In this document: one piece after another, positions 1-8,756 of the stretch | Numbering within the stretch: position 1 is the stretch's first letter | Layout: each line of letters starts with the position of its first letter | DNA from: Diplosphaera chodatii | Taxonomy: Eukaryota > Chlorophyta > Trebouxiophyceae > Prasiolales > Stichococcaceae | DNA: 64,000 nucleotides | Direction: 5' to 3' | NCBI GenBank assembly: GCA_032358165.1 | Contig: JAALGY010000054.1 | Location: forward strand, 1,302,001-1,366,000 | Notes under the pieces: generated by a model | Databases searched by the model: none | Told to the model about the DNA's origin: nothing | What the model saw: only the letters and a program-made list of their open reading frames with translations | Made by a program: the position numbers and the translations under genes

Positions 1-555
1 GCGACTTGCGCAAAGTGCGTGAGTGGCTGGGAGTCAGGGGCCCTGTGAACGGTGACAACTACCAGTTGGCCGGCTACTTGCAGGCAGTCGCCTCCAAGAC
101 CGGTCGTCGGCGGTTAGCACAGTTTCGCATGGGCAGTCACATGCTGGGGGTGGAGACAGGGAGGTGGCAGCGGCTGCCGCGGGCAGAGCGGCTGTGTCAG
201 CGGTGTAGCTGCGGCGTGGTGGATGATGAGGCGCATATGGTCTGGGGGTGTCCAGCCCTAGTAGATCAGAGGGTACAGCATTCGGAGCTGTTTGAGGACA
301 GCAACATCATATCAGTGGCGGACTTTATGCAGCAGGATGCCGGGCAACTGGCAGCCTTTTTGCGGGGTTGTCATGATCAATGTGCAGAGTTGGAGGGGTG
401 TGCATCCAACCGGGATTGAGTGGAACCATTCTGTCAGCGGGGAGTGAACGGTTTCGTACACGACTCGTTGTGCATGTTGCTCTGGGTTTTTCCGCCAGAG
501 CCTGTGGCTAGGCCAAAATGGCCCACCACCAGTATGTAATCAATGTCAATGTCAA
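1..555 (+). mobile_element. LINE 3'-terminal fragment (copy a), cut by window edge
   Basis: This is the 3' end of the LINE family that dominates the first 14 kb. Positions 6-419 keep the last 137 codons of ORF2 open, including the C-terminal zinc-knuckle-like motif CQRCSCGVV...H...C, and end at a TGA. A 3' UTR of about 120 bases follows, then the family's tail of TCAATG repeats at 541-555. The 5' part lies outside the window, so its original length is unknown. The coding sequence is nearly identical to the other copies, which points to recent activity. Confidence 0.9.
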
Positions 556-717
556 AGTTGGAGGGGTGTGCATCCAACCGGGATTGAGTGGAACCATTCT
601 GTCAGCGGGGAGTGAACGGTTTCGTACACGACTCGTTGTGCATGTTGCTCTGGGTTTTTCCGCCAGAGCCTGTGGCTAGGCCAAAATGGCCCACCACCAG
701 TATGTAATCAATGTCAA
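556..717 (+). mobile_element. LINE 3'-terminal stub (copy b), tandem to copy a
   Basis: About 160 bases of LINE 3' end (last few ORF2 codons, 3' UTR and tail) follow directly on the TCAATG tail of the preceding copy, in the same orientation. The junction GTCAA|AGTTGGAGG joins the tail of one copy to the truncated start of the next. The right flank CGTGGGAACG is the same repeat sequence that follows the tandem pair at 9047-12071. It is a severely 5'-truncated insertion placed in or beside a previous LINE tail. Confidence 0.85.
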
Positions 718-1072
718 CGTGGGAACGTGAGGGCGGCTGGGTAGGTCATCAAAACGCTCTGTTCGAAATATGTCAATGGAGGACACTGAAACCACAAGGG
801 AATGCAGGGCCCATGAGACCACCTTGTTCATTGAGCTTGGTTCTGGTCTGGACGCCCTTTGTGGAAAACAAACAAACAAACAAGGGAATGCAGGGCCCAT
901 GAGACCAGCGCAAGGCAATAGTCCCGACGAGGAAGGCTACCTAACGATCGTACAAGTGCGGGGACCTGGCGGCGGCGGCAGCAAGGCCACGCACACGCGG
1001 CTAAGTCGCACCGCTGCAAGTGTCTAATCCTGAAGAGTCGTAACGAGTGTCTGTCCACGTGCCACGGCACCG
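718..1072 (+). repeat. Inverted-arm repeat module, copy 1 (with retroposon inside)
   Basis: This module starts CGTGGGAACGTGAGGGCGG and ends near CCACGTGCCACGGCACC. It recurs at 12072-12424, 13338-13603 and 14033-14299, and part of it recurs inverted at 8757-8885 and 13081-13207. Copies 1 and 2 carry a 59-base retroposon with a 27-base target duplication; copies 3 and 4 show the empty site. No credible protein is encoded. Confidence 0.8.
822..880 (+). mobile_element. 59-base (CAAA)n-tailed mini-retroposon
   Basis: The unit begins CCTTGTTCATTGAGCTTGG, contains GGTCTGGACGCCCTTTGT and ends in an A-rich (CAAA)n tail. The 27-base sequence at 795-821 is repeated exactly at 881-907 directly after the tail, while the related module copies at 13413-13439 and near 14103-14129 hold that sequence only once. 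That is the signature of a target-primed retroposon insertion. It is far shorter than usual SINEs and no clear pol III A and B boxes are present. Confidence 0.7.
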
Positions 1073-1220
1073 GCTTAAACATGAGCCTGGCGTATGTATG
1101 AAATTTATAGAGACACTTGCCAGTGAGAGCTGAATATATGAGCGACAGCATCCGCAAAGCGGCCTAAAAGAAGGTCAATGCAGATCGTGCGGATAAGAGC
1201 GCATGTATGCCTTGTATGCC
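1073..1220. repeat. Repeat-block flank up to the older LINE
   Basis: This stretch is the same as 12425-12574 almost base for base. It ends with TGCC at 1217-1220, which is the left target duplication of the older LINE insertion; the matching TGCC is at 8247-8250. Confidence 0.75.
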
Positions 1221-1975
1221 ATTGACATTGACATTGACATGACATTGATTACATACTGGTGGTGGGCCATTTTGGCCTAGCCACAGGCTCTGGCGGAAAA
1301 ACCCAGAGCAACATGCGCAACGAGTCGTGTACGAAACCGTTCACTCCCCGCTGACAGAATGGTTCCACTCAATCCCGGTTGGATGCACACCCCTCCAACT
1401 CTGCACATTGATCATGACAACCCCGCAAAAAGGCTGCCAGTTGCCCGGCATCCTGCTGCATAAAGTCCGCCACTGATATGATGTTGCTGTCCTCAAACAG
1501 CTCCGAATGCTGTACCCTCTGATCTACTAGGGCTGGACACCCCCAGACCATATGCGCCTCATCATCCACCACGCCGCAGCTACACCGCTGACACAGCCGC
1601 TCTGCCCGCGGCAGCCGCTGCCACCTCCCTGTCTCCACCCCCAGCATGTGACTGCCCATGCGAAACTGTGCTAACCGCCGACGACCGGTCTTGGAGGCGA
1701 CTGCCTGCAAGTAGCCGGCCAACTGGTAGTTGTCACCGTTCACAGGGCCCCTGACTCCCAGCCACTCACGCACTTTGCGCAAGTCGCTGCCATTCACAGC
1801 ATCGAAGGTGCGGCGCTGCAGGTGTGCAGTGACAACAGATGTGTCAATGCGCTGCGGCACGCCGTCAACGATGGGTGACATGAAGTGCAGGAACGAACAC
1901 ACCTGGGCAGCCCAGCATGCTGAGCTGCTGGTGCTGCGCCCCGGCCGGGTGGCCAGAGCACAGTTCTCCAGGAAT
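1221..1975 (-). pseudogene. Older truncated LINE, 3' part (copy d), interrupted by full-length LINE
   Basis: The tail (ATTGAC repeats on the plus strand, with one slipped unit) is at 1221-1250. The 3' UTR and the C-terminal codons of ORF2 follow on the minus strand up to GGAAT at 1971-1975. ORF2 stops there because a second LINE was inserted. The rest of this copy resumes at 7438 with GAATGCCTGC, so the four bases GAAT (1972-1975 and 7438-7441) are the target duplication of the nested element. Confidence 0.9.
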
Positions 1976-2111
1976 TTGACATTGACATTGATTACATACT
2001 GGTGGTGGGCCATTTTGGCCTAGCCACAGGCTCTGGCGGAAAAACCCAGAGCAACATGCACAACGAGTCGTGTACGAAACCGTTCACTCCCCGCTGACAG
2101 AATGGTTCCAC
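1976..2111 (-). other. 3' UTR and TCAATG tail of the full-length LINE
   Basis: The same ~110-base 3' UTR closes every copy in the window. On the element strand it ends CCAGTATGTAATCAATGTCAA, a few hexamer units rather than poly(A). It is probably the recognition end for reverse transcription, as in other short-repeat-tailed LINEs. Confidence 0.8.
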
Positions 2112-5100
2112 TCAATCCCGGTTGGATGCACACCCCTCCAACTCTGCACATTGATCATGACAACCCCGCAAAAAGGCTGCCAGTTGCCCGGCATCCTGCT
2201 GCATAAAGTCCGCCACTGATGTGATGTTGCTGTCCTCAAACAGCTCCGAATGCTGCACCCTCTGATCTACTAGGGCTGGACACCCCCAGACCATATGCGC
2301 CTCATCATCCACCACGCCGCAGTTACACCGCTGACACAGCCGCTCTGCCCGCGGCAGCCGCTGCCACCTCCCTGTTTCCACCCCCAGCATGTGACTGCCC
2401 ATGCGAAACTGTGCTAACCGCCGACGACCGGTCTTGGAGGCGACTGCCTGCAAGTAGCCGGCCATCTGGTAGTTGTCACTGTTCACAGGGCCCCTGACTC
2501 CCAGCCACTCACGCACTTTGCGCAAGTCGCTGCCATTCACAGCATCGAAGGTGCGGCGCTGCAGGTGTGCAGTGACAACAGATGTGTCAATGCGCTGCGG
2601 CACGCCGTCAACGATGGGTGACATGAAGTGCAGGAACGAACACACCTGGGCAGCCCAGCATGCTGAGCTGCTGGTGCTGCGCCCCGGCCGTGTGGCCAGA
2701 GCACAGTTCTCCAGGAATGCCTGCTTGGTGAGGCGGGTGTCCGGGATTGCGACCAGCCGGTTCCAGAACCGGCAGATGGCCAGCGTTGCCGTGTGCGCCA
2801 CTGGGAACCGCCCAAGCTCCCCCAACACCGCCACGTTGGGAGTGCCTGTGCGCACGCCAAGAACAGACCGAAGGAACTTCCGATGGACAAGCTCACAAGT
2901 ATCCATGCCAGTACCACATAACGCCCCAGGTCCCCATGTTTCGACACCATATAGCATAACAGGACGTACTAGTGCATCAAACAAATGCAGCTGCAATGCT
3001 GGGTCATGCAGGCTCAGGTCGTGGCAACGATGCTGCAATGCAAGTGCGGCGCGCTGGGCGGAGGCCGCTCTGCCGATGCTAGCGGCAGCAAAAGAACTAC
3101 GAGTAGAGATATCAACCCCCAGATAGGTAAACGAGTCCAGCACTTCGATGGGAGCATGCATGTAGGTGAGAACCGGTGGTGCAGCAGCCTGGGCTGCATA
3201 CACCACGACCTTTGTCTTCTTCACGTTGACGGTGAGGCGCCAGCGCTTGCAGTACGACTCCAGCAGGTCGAGCTGCGCCTGCAGGCCGCGTACGGACGTG
3301 GACACCAGGTCCAGGTCATCTGCATAGAAGAGGGCAGGTGCCTGCACACCACACAGGGTGGGCAGGTCCAGGTCCCCGCCGGCGGCCTCCAGTTCCGCTT
3401 GGAAATCGTCAATGTAGATCCCGAAAAGGGTTGGAGATAGTGGACATCCCTGCTTAACGCCCAAAGTGCTCTGGAATGTATCGGACATTCCCCCCTCAAA
3501 CTGCAATGCCATTGGCACATCAGCATACAGTGCCTGAACCCCCCTCAGAAACTCCCCATGCACCCCAATCCGCTGCAGCTTCTCCCAAAGCAAATCACGA
3601 GGTACAGTATCGTATGCCTTCTTGAAATCGACAAAGCAAGAGTACAGAGGCTGCTTATCTGCCTTGGCCTTCTCGATGAGGGTGCGAACGACGAAGGTTT
3701 GATCGGTGGTGCGGTGGTCCTTGCGGAAGCCCGCCTGTCCGCGTGCGCGCAGCTGGTGCTGCTCGGTCCACCTCATAAGCTTTTCGTTAAGCATGCAAGC
3801 ATATAGTTTTGCCAGCAGAGACCCAACAGCAATGCCACGGTAATTACCCGGATCAGATGTGTCGCCCCCCTTATGAATTGGCGTGATGCCGCACAATGCC
3901 CAGCTCCTTGGCAACGCTGCAACTCGTTGACACGAGTTAAAAATACATGCAAGACAGGGTGCAAGCTGCGCCGCTGCAACAGATAAAGCATCCAATTTGA
4001 GCAATCCCACCGTCGCTTTGCCTCCGCGCAGGGCTCCTATAGCCTCTTGCACGGCGCCGGCTGTGAAGGGCGAGTTGAGCTCGCTCCCGTCGGCAAAAGG
4101 TGGCGCAGCCCCACTACCCGAGGTACCTGCAGTGCTTGATGGAAGTGTGGGGGCATCCAGTAGTTTACGGAAGGACTCGAGCATCACATCATCTGCTATG
4201 GGACAGGACCGCTTCTTAGCAGGTTTGAACTTCTGCCAGAACTTCTTGGAGTCGGTAGAGCGAGCCATTTCAGTGAGAGAAAGAGCCTGACTGCGGGTCC
4301 ACTGGCGCTGTGTGCGGCGTAGCAGGTGCTGGTACTGCTGGCGCAGTGCGCGAGCAGCAGCTGACTGCGGGTCGCGACGCGCGGCTTGCCGCGCTGCGCG
4401 GCGCCCGCGGGCCAGTTCAGCGTCCCACCAGCGGGGCACAGCGTTGCGGTCACGCCCCCGCCCCTTGGCGGCCGGCGCTGTTGCAGCCACCTCAGCCTGC
4501 GTGGTCTCGATAAACTGGTCGAACTGCAAGCCCACAGCATGCATGTCATCAGGTACCTGGGCGGCGTCAGCTGCCGTTGCGATGTCGACCAGTTGGGCTG
4601 CTGCATCAAGCTGCTGCAGGCGCTGCTGCCACACTCCCAGCTGCGCTGCGCTGAGGCGCAGGGGCTGCTGGGTTGTGGGCTGCTGCGGTTGCTGCTGCTG
4701 ATGGCGGCGGCGCTGGCGACGTGGGAGCGGCTGCTGGGCGGCGGTGGTCCTCTTGATGAGCAAGTGCAGGGCTGCGTGGTCCGACTCGGGAGCAGGGAGT
4801 ACTGTTAGGGATTGAATCAGCGGGAATGCATCAGCACTTGCAAGCACATAGTCGATCAGGCTGCTGCCCACCTGACTGTGGCTGACAAAAGTGACTTGTC
4901 CCCCCTCATCTCCTGGGACACGACCGTTAGCAATCCTGAGGGATGTCTCAACACACATGTCAAGCAGAGCCCTGCCCCACTTGTTGGGCCGCTCCCTGCT
5001 GTCGCGGCTGTGCCGCTGTGACTGCACAGGAGGGGCAGTGGAGGGCAGGAACTCTTCTGTGACAGGGTGATCGACAGATCCCGGAAAGTCCGGGCAGGTG

Positions 5101-5570
5101 CTGGTGCGTGCGTTCAGGTCTCCAACAACAAACACATGCCCCATGCGGCAGGTGGCGCTCACCTCCTCACGTAACGCCTCCCAGACCGCAGGGCCTTTGC
5201 CATCAAATGATGGGCTGCCCTCTGGTGGAATGTAACATGCGAACATGTACGCATCCTCCTCCTGGCCAATGGCTTTGTCAAACCTCAAAACAGCGTAGCA
5301 GTTCTGGGGTCCAGTCGATAAGTGTGTTACCATTGGTGCCAGCTTGTCGGCGACGTAGACAGCGATGCCGCCACGTGCGCCGCCACGCTGCTGACGCCGG
5401 CTGCGCGGCAGGTGCAGGACGGACGTGAAGCCGTCCAGCTCCGGCGCATCGCTCCCCTCACGCGCCCACGTCTCGCTGAATGCCAGTACATCGAAGTCAG
5501 CCGCCTTGATGACCTGCGAAAGAGCAGATGCATCTCTGGACAGCCAGCCCTGGACGTTCAGGCTCAGCAC
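2112..5570 (-). CDS. LINE ORF2: AP endonuclease and reverse transcriptase (about 1152 aa)
   Basis: ORF2 nicks target DNA and copies the element RNA by target-primed reverse transcription. The endonuclease fills the first ~260 residues: LNVQGW, AFSETW, VVGDLNAR, SLIDYVLAS and SDHAAL correspond to the catalytic motifs of the exonuclease/endonuclease/phosphatase fold. The RT domain (about residues 500-800) shows QAGFRKDHRTTDQ, CFVDFKKAYDTV, GVKQGCPLSPTLF and the catalytic FYADDLDLV. The C-terminus has CQRCNCGVVDDEAHMVWGC, a CCHC knuckle typical of plant-type LINEs. The codon at 5570 is GTG; no ATG precedes the endonuclease motifs, and the frame is open back to the ORF1 stop 19 codons upstream. 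How ORF2 is translated is therefore an open question. Confidence 0.93.
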   Translation of the reverse strand: MLSLNVQGWLSRDASALSQVIKAADFDVLAFSETWAREGSDAPELDGFTSVLHLPRSRRQQRGGARGGIAVYVADKLAPMVTHLSTGPQNCYAVLRFDKAIGQEEDAYMFACYIPPEGSPSFDGKGPAVWEALREEVSATCRMGHVFVVGDLNARTSTCPDFPGSVDHPVTEEFLPSTAPPVQSQRHSRDSRERPNKWGRALLDMCVETSLRIANGRVPGDEGGQVTFVSHSQVGSSLIDYVLASADAFPLIQSLTVLPAPESDHAALHLLIKRTTAAQQPLPRRQRRRHQQQQPQQPTTQQPLRLSAAQLGVWQQRLQQLDAAAQLVDIATAADAAQVPDDMHAVGLQFDQFIETTQAEVAATAPAAKGRGRDRNAVPRWWDAELARGRRAARQAARRDPQSAAARALRQQYQHLLRRTQRQWTRSQALSLTEMARSTDSKKFWQKFKPAKKRSCPIADDVMLESFRKLLDAPTLPSSTAGTSGSGAAPPFADGSELNSPFTAGAVQEAIGALRGGKATVGLLKLDALSVAAAQLAPCLACIFNSCQRVAALPRSWALCGITPIHKGGDTSDPGNYRGIAVGSLLAKLYACMLNEKLMRWTEQHQLRARGQAGFRKDHRTTDQTFVVRTLIEKAKADKQPLYSCFVDFKKAYDTVPRDLLWEKLQRIGVHGEFLRGVQALYADVPMALQFEGGMSDTFQSTLGVKQGCPLSPTLFGIYIDDFQAELEAAGGDLDLPTLCGVQAPALFYADDLDLVSTSVRGLQAQLDLLESYCKRWRLTVNVKKTKVVVYAAQAAAPPVLTYMHAPIEVLDSFTYLGVDISTRSSFAAASIGRAASAQRAALALQHRCHDLSLHDPALQLHLFDALVRPVMLYGVETWGPGALCGTGMDTCELVHRKFLRSVLGVRTGTPNVAVLGELGRFPVAHTATLAICRFWNRLVAIPDTRLTKQAFLENCALATRPGRSTSSSACWAAQVCSFLHFMSPIVDGVPQRIDTSVVTAHLQRRTFDAVNGSDLRKVREWLGVRGPVNSDNYQMAGYLQAVASKTGRRRLAQFRMGSHMLGVETGRWQRLPRAERLCQRCNCGVVDDEAHMVWGCPALVDQRVQHSELFEDSNITSVADFMQQDAGQLAAFLRGCHDQCAELEGCASNRD

Positions 5571-5584
5571 AGACAGGGCGCTGT

Positions 5585-5630
5585 TAGGGGACCGGATTGC
5601 GCCGGGCGCAGCCCGGCCCCAGCACCCCTA
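5585..5630 (-). promoter_or_regulatory. UAG codon with downstream hairpin between ORF1 and ORF2
   Basis: On the transcript the ORF1 stop UAG (5630-5628) is followed after 10 bases by a perfect 7-bp stem GCCGGGC / GCCCGGC with a three-base loop (5617-5611 and 5607-5601). An outer pairing UAGGGG / CCCCUA (5630-5625 and 5590-5585) includes the stop codon itself. ORF1 and ORF2 are in the same frame across it. The layout resembles readthrough or reinitiation signals, but function is inferred. Confidence 0.55.
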
Positions 5631-7040
5631 GCAGACATGGTTGGAGGTGGGTTTGGGTGTGGCTGGCGCCTTTGCTGGAGAGGGTTGTGTGCCCTCAGCC
5701 AGTGTGGGGCCACCAGGTGATGTGTGAGAAGTGGGCTCAACAGGCAGCACAGCAAAGCGTGATGCAATGCCAAGGGGAGCAGCAGCAGGGTGAGGGCCAA
5801 GAGCGCTTGGCCGCCGCTGCCGGCGCGGCGCGAGGTGCTGCTGTGCAAATTGCACAGCATCCGCGGCTGCGCGGCGTGCATTCGCCACTGGAGCTGCATC
5901 TTGGGCTGCCTGGTGTTGACTCCTGCGCAGCTGTGCCGCTGCGTCACGACGCTGCGGTGCCACGCTCTCAAAGATAGACACTCCGCAAGTGCGGGGAAGG
6001 CGCGCTTTCGCGCTGCACATCCTGCGCACAAACACAGCATCATCGATGCTGACAACAGCCAGGCCGGTCTTCTGCTTGCTGACACGCATGACAGTGACAT
6101 GCTGTGCAGCATCTTGTAAGCAAAGCTTGCTGGTGCAGAAACCCTGTACTGCCGCTGCGGCAGCATCGCTGCTGCTGCCTGCTGCAAAATCCAGGCCGCT
6201 GAAAACCCACGTTGCTGACCCAGAGCTGCTGCTGCGCGCTGGAAGCCGCGGCTGCTGTTTTGGGTCAATGCTGGGCCGGCTGGTTGCTGCTGGCTGCTGT
6301 GGCAATGTTGCTGCTGGTGCCGTTGCTGGTGTTGCAGGCTGGCTGCTGGGAGCTGCTGGCGCGGTCGCTGCATGCTGCTCTGGGGCTGCATGCGTGGCCG
6401 GTGCCGTCTGCTGCTCCGGGCTGTTGCTGTTGAGCTGTGGCTGCTGCACATGTATCACAAGCTTGACTGACTGGCATTGCTGCTGCAGTGCCGCTTGCCG
6501 ATATGTTGCTGCCTCGAGCTTCGACTGCTTCAGCTCGGCCTCAAGAGCCGCAATCCTGTGCAAGTATGGCGCAATGGCTGCGTTAGACGAGGGCTGTGGG
6601 ACTGCACAGCCTGCACTGGAATCACCCTGGGCAGTCTGGGCAGTCACGTGATCCTGGTCAGCACCAACTGCAGTTGCATGCACGCATGCGTGTCCATGCA
6701 GGGGGGCCCTTGGTGGCCGCTGCTGAGCAGCAGGCTCTGTATAGGCCTCGCTGATGGGTGCCGCAGTAAGCGTGCAGGACTGCTGCGTCAAATCGGCGCT
6801 GGAGTCCGACACCGAAAACTCTGCAAGTGCAGCGTCCGCAATGCCGTCCATCGGCTCCATAACGGCGTGTATCTGGCGACGAACTGTTTCTGCGTTGGCA
6901 CCCCTGCGAACAGATACGTTGTAACGTTTGGCGATCTTCCGGAGTTCGGTCACGTCACTCAGTGATGCAACCGTCGCCCAGTCCATCGCCGCATCTGTCG
7001 AGCACACAACGTCAGAGAACGAACGCGTGCAGATCGTCAT
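5628..7040 (-). CDS. LINE ORF1 protein (470 aa)
   Basis: This is the first ORF of the full-length LINE and presumably binds the element's RNA. The start is an ATG at 7040. The N-terminus holds a short helical segment with a SAP-like look (TELRKIAKRYNVSVRRG). A Gln/Ala-rich low-complexity middle contains a short coiled-coil-like stretch (IAALEAELKQSKLEAATY). A compact C-terminal part (about residues 265-370, from TWVFSGLDF) could be an RRM-like or L1 ORF1-type RNA-binding domain; this is inferred from hydrophobic patterning only. It ends at a TAG at 5630-5628. ORF2 continues in the same frame beyond that codon. Confidence 0.75.
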   Translation of the reverse strand: MTICTRSFSDVVCSTDAAMDWATVASLSDVTELRKIAKRYNVSVRRGANAETVRRQIHAVMEPMDGIADAALAEFSVSDSSADLTQQSCTLTAAPISEAYTEPAAQQRPPRAPLHGHACVHATAVGADQDHVTAQTAQGDSSAGCAVPQPSSNAAIAPYLHRIAALEAELKQSKLEAATYRQAALQQQCQSVKLVIHVQQPQLNSNSPEQQTAPATHAAPEQHAATAPAAPSSQPATPATAPAATLPQQPAATSRPSIDPKQQPRLPARSSSSGSATWVFSGLDFAAGSSSDAAAAAVQGFCTSKLCLQDAAQHVTVMRVSKQKTGLAVVSIDDAVFVRRMCSAKARLPRTCGVSIFESVAPQRRDAAAQLRRSQHQAAQDAAPVANARRAAADAVQFAQQHLAPRRQRRPSALGPHPAAAPLGIASRFAVLPVEPTSHTSPGGPTLAEGTQPSPAKAPATPKPTSNHVC

Positions 7041-7437
7041 GTTGTGATGTATAGAAGGTAGCTGGATGGTTGCAGCTTGGGCTGCTGCTGTAGGGTGAGT
7101 GTGACACAGATTGGGTGGTTGGAGTGAGTATGGGACGCCTCAAACGAGGTGCAATGGCCTCAAACGAGGTGCGATTGCTGCGAAATTGCAGCAGATGGAT
7201 GATGTGTGTGTGATGAGTCTGCTCGCAAGAGTTGCAAGCAGTTTGAGGGGGATAGAGCGTAGGGTTGCGGTGTTTCGCGTGGTTGGTTGGTTGGTTGGGT
7301 GCGGTTGGCCTCCTGAGAGCGCACTGCCGGACACCGGGCAGCGCGGGATCCTTCGCGCTTGGTACAGAGAGCCTGTATGTAGCCAGAGAGCGTGTTGAGA
7401 ACGTGCGCAAGAAACCCTTCCGAGTATGCAAACGGAA
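7041..7437 (-). other. 5' UTR of the full-length LINE
   Basis: No long ORF belongs to this stretch. It should hold the internal promoter. It contains an imperfect direct repeat with the core CCTCAAACGAGGTGC (7138-7170) and a run of TTGG units near 7280-7295. It ends where the interrupted older copy resumes with GAAT at 7438. Confidence 0.6.
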
Positions 7438-8246
7438 GAATGCCTGCTTGGTGAGGCGGGTGTCCGGCATTGCGACCAGCCGGTTCCAGAACCGGCAGAT
7501 GGCCAGCGTTGCCGTGTGCACCACTGGGAACCGCCCAAGCTCCCCCAACACCGCCACGTTGGGAGTGCCTGTGCGCACGCCAAGAACAGACCGAAGGAAC
7601 TTCCGATGGACAAGCTCACAAGTATCCATGCCAATACCACATAACGCCCCAGGTCCCCATGTTTCGACACCATATAGCATAACAGGACGTACTAGTGCAT
7701 CAAACAAATGCAGCTGCAATGCTGGGTCATGCAGGCTCAGGTCATGGCAACGATGCTGCAATGCAAGTGCGGCGCGCTGGGCGGAGGCCGCTCTGCCGAT
7801 GCCAGCGGCAGCAAAAGAACTACGAGTTGACATTGAGTAGAGATATCAACCCCCAGATAGGTAAACGAGTCCAGCACTTCGATGGGAGCATGCATGTAGG
7901 TGAGAACCGGTGGTGCAGCAGCCTGGGCTGCATACACCACGACCTTTGTCTTCTTCACGTTGACGGTGAGGCGCCAGCGCTTGCAGTACGACTCCAGCAG
8001 GTCGAGCTGCGCCTGCAGGCCGCGTACGGACGTGGACACCAGGTCCAGGTCATCTGCATAGAAGAGGGCAGGTGCCTGCACACCACACAGGGTGGGCAGG
8101 TCCAGGTCCCCGCCGGCGGCCTCCAGCTCCGCTTGGAAATCGTCAATGTAGATCCCGAAAAGGGTTGGAGATAGTGGACATCCCTGCTTAACGCCCAAAG
8201 TGCTCTGGAATGTATCGGACATTCCCCCCTCAAACTGCAATGCCAT
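7438..8246 (-). pseudogene. Older truncated LINE, 5' remainder (copy d continued)
   Basis: This is the upstream half of the older LINE split by the full-length insertion. It covers the RT region from the thumb back to just before GVKQGCPLSP, then stops at 8246 beside the TGCC duplication (8247-8250), so the copy was 5'-truncated on arrival. The reading frame is broken at 7827-7837 by an 11-base addition (TTGACATT plus a repeated GAG) absent from the other copies. It cannot encode a functional protein. Confidence 0.9.
7827..7834 (-). mobile_element. Tail-only LINE insertion (8 bases)
   Basis: Relative to the homologous stretch at 3094-3112, the sequence here gains TTGACATT, which is one LINE tail unit, flanked by GAG on both sides (7824-7826 and 7835-7837) where the other copy has a single GAG. 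It reads as a reverse-transcription event aborted after copying the tail. Confidence 0.45.
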
Positions 8247-8250
8247 TGCC

Positions 8251-8756
8251 TCGTGCTGTCGGTGGCACACGTAATTTGTAAGGCGTTCACATTGCACGTT
8301 TGCCGGCACCAGGTACAGCTTCAGCAGCGCCTCGGCTCTTGTCAGATCCAGTTTGCAGCGGTTTGGGGGAGCCGCTTTAGTCTGGCGTCTGGCATCAGCT
8401 GCGCCGCCTTGCCACCGACAGCCGACACTCACGGCCCTTTCTTCTCAGACTGCAGATGCACATACTCGCGACTTTGTCACATCGTCATATCGGCATGCGC
8501 TGCCTCCTCAGCCATGCAGCTTCACCATTGCCAGCTGCCGCCGCCGCTGCTTGCCGCGTCTGCCCTCGTCGCAGTCTGCCGCTAGCTTCGGCCGCATTAG
8601 CAGTGGGCCATAGAGACTCACCAGTTTTGATGGCATTACCTAGTACAGGACATTGCATTTGTGGCCTGGGTATTTGGGACCGCGTTGTTGGCGTTGCTGA
8701 CTTTCGCCGTTCTTAGCCTTTGCAGCACGTTTGCAGCCATGCAGATTAGACTTCCT
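8251..8756. repeat. Middle segment of the 1.3-kb repeat module, copy 1
   Basis: The segment matches 12575-13080 with only scattered differences. On the minus strand it carries an open stretch that, in the uninterrupted copy at 12529-12756, encodes about 75 residues including RRQTKAAPPNRCKLDLTRAE. The older LINE was inserted inside that stretch here. No known family was recognised; it may be a decayed exon or non-coding. Confidence 0.6.

Larger units (their letters stand above)
1976..7437 (-). mobile_element. Full-length LINE (non-LTR retrotransposon), nested insertion
   Basis: This 5462-base element has, in transcription order, a 5' UTR of about 400 bases (7437-7041), ORF1 (7040-5628), ORF2 (through 2112), a 3' UTR of about 110 bases and a tail of TCAATG units. 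It lies between a 4-base duplication, GAAT. Both ORFs are long and undamaged, so it could be mobile or very recently so. The architecture is ORF1 plus an AP-endonuclease/RT ORF2 with a C-terminal CCHC knuckle and no RNase H domain that can be seen. The short-repeat tail sets it apart from poly(A)-tailed algal LINEs such as Zepp of Chlorella. Confidence 0.92.

Noticed and set aside
2473..3126. Long open frames opposite LINE ORF2 (for example 217 codons on the plus strand)
   Set aside because: They are antisense to the LINE coding frame, recur wherever the LINE occurs and have no domains.
4310..4808. Arg/Cys-rich ORFs overlapping the middle of ORF2
   Set aside because: They are shadow frames of the GC-rich Gln/Arg linker of ORF2.
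5564..6651. Large ORFs opposite or overlapping ORF1 (220-295 codons)
   Set aside because: They arise from the low-complexity CTG/CAG-rich ORF1 sequence in other frames.
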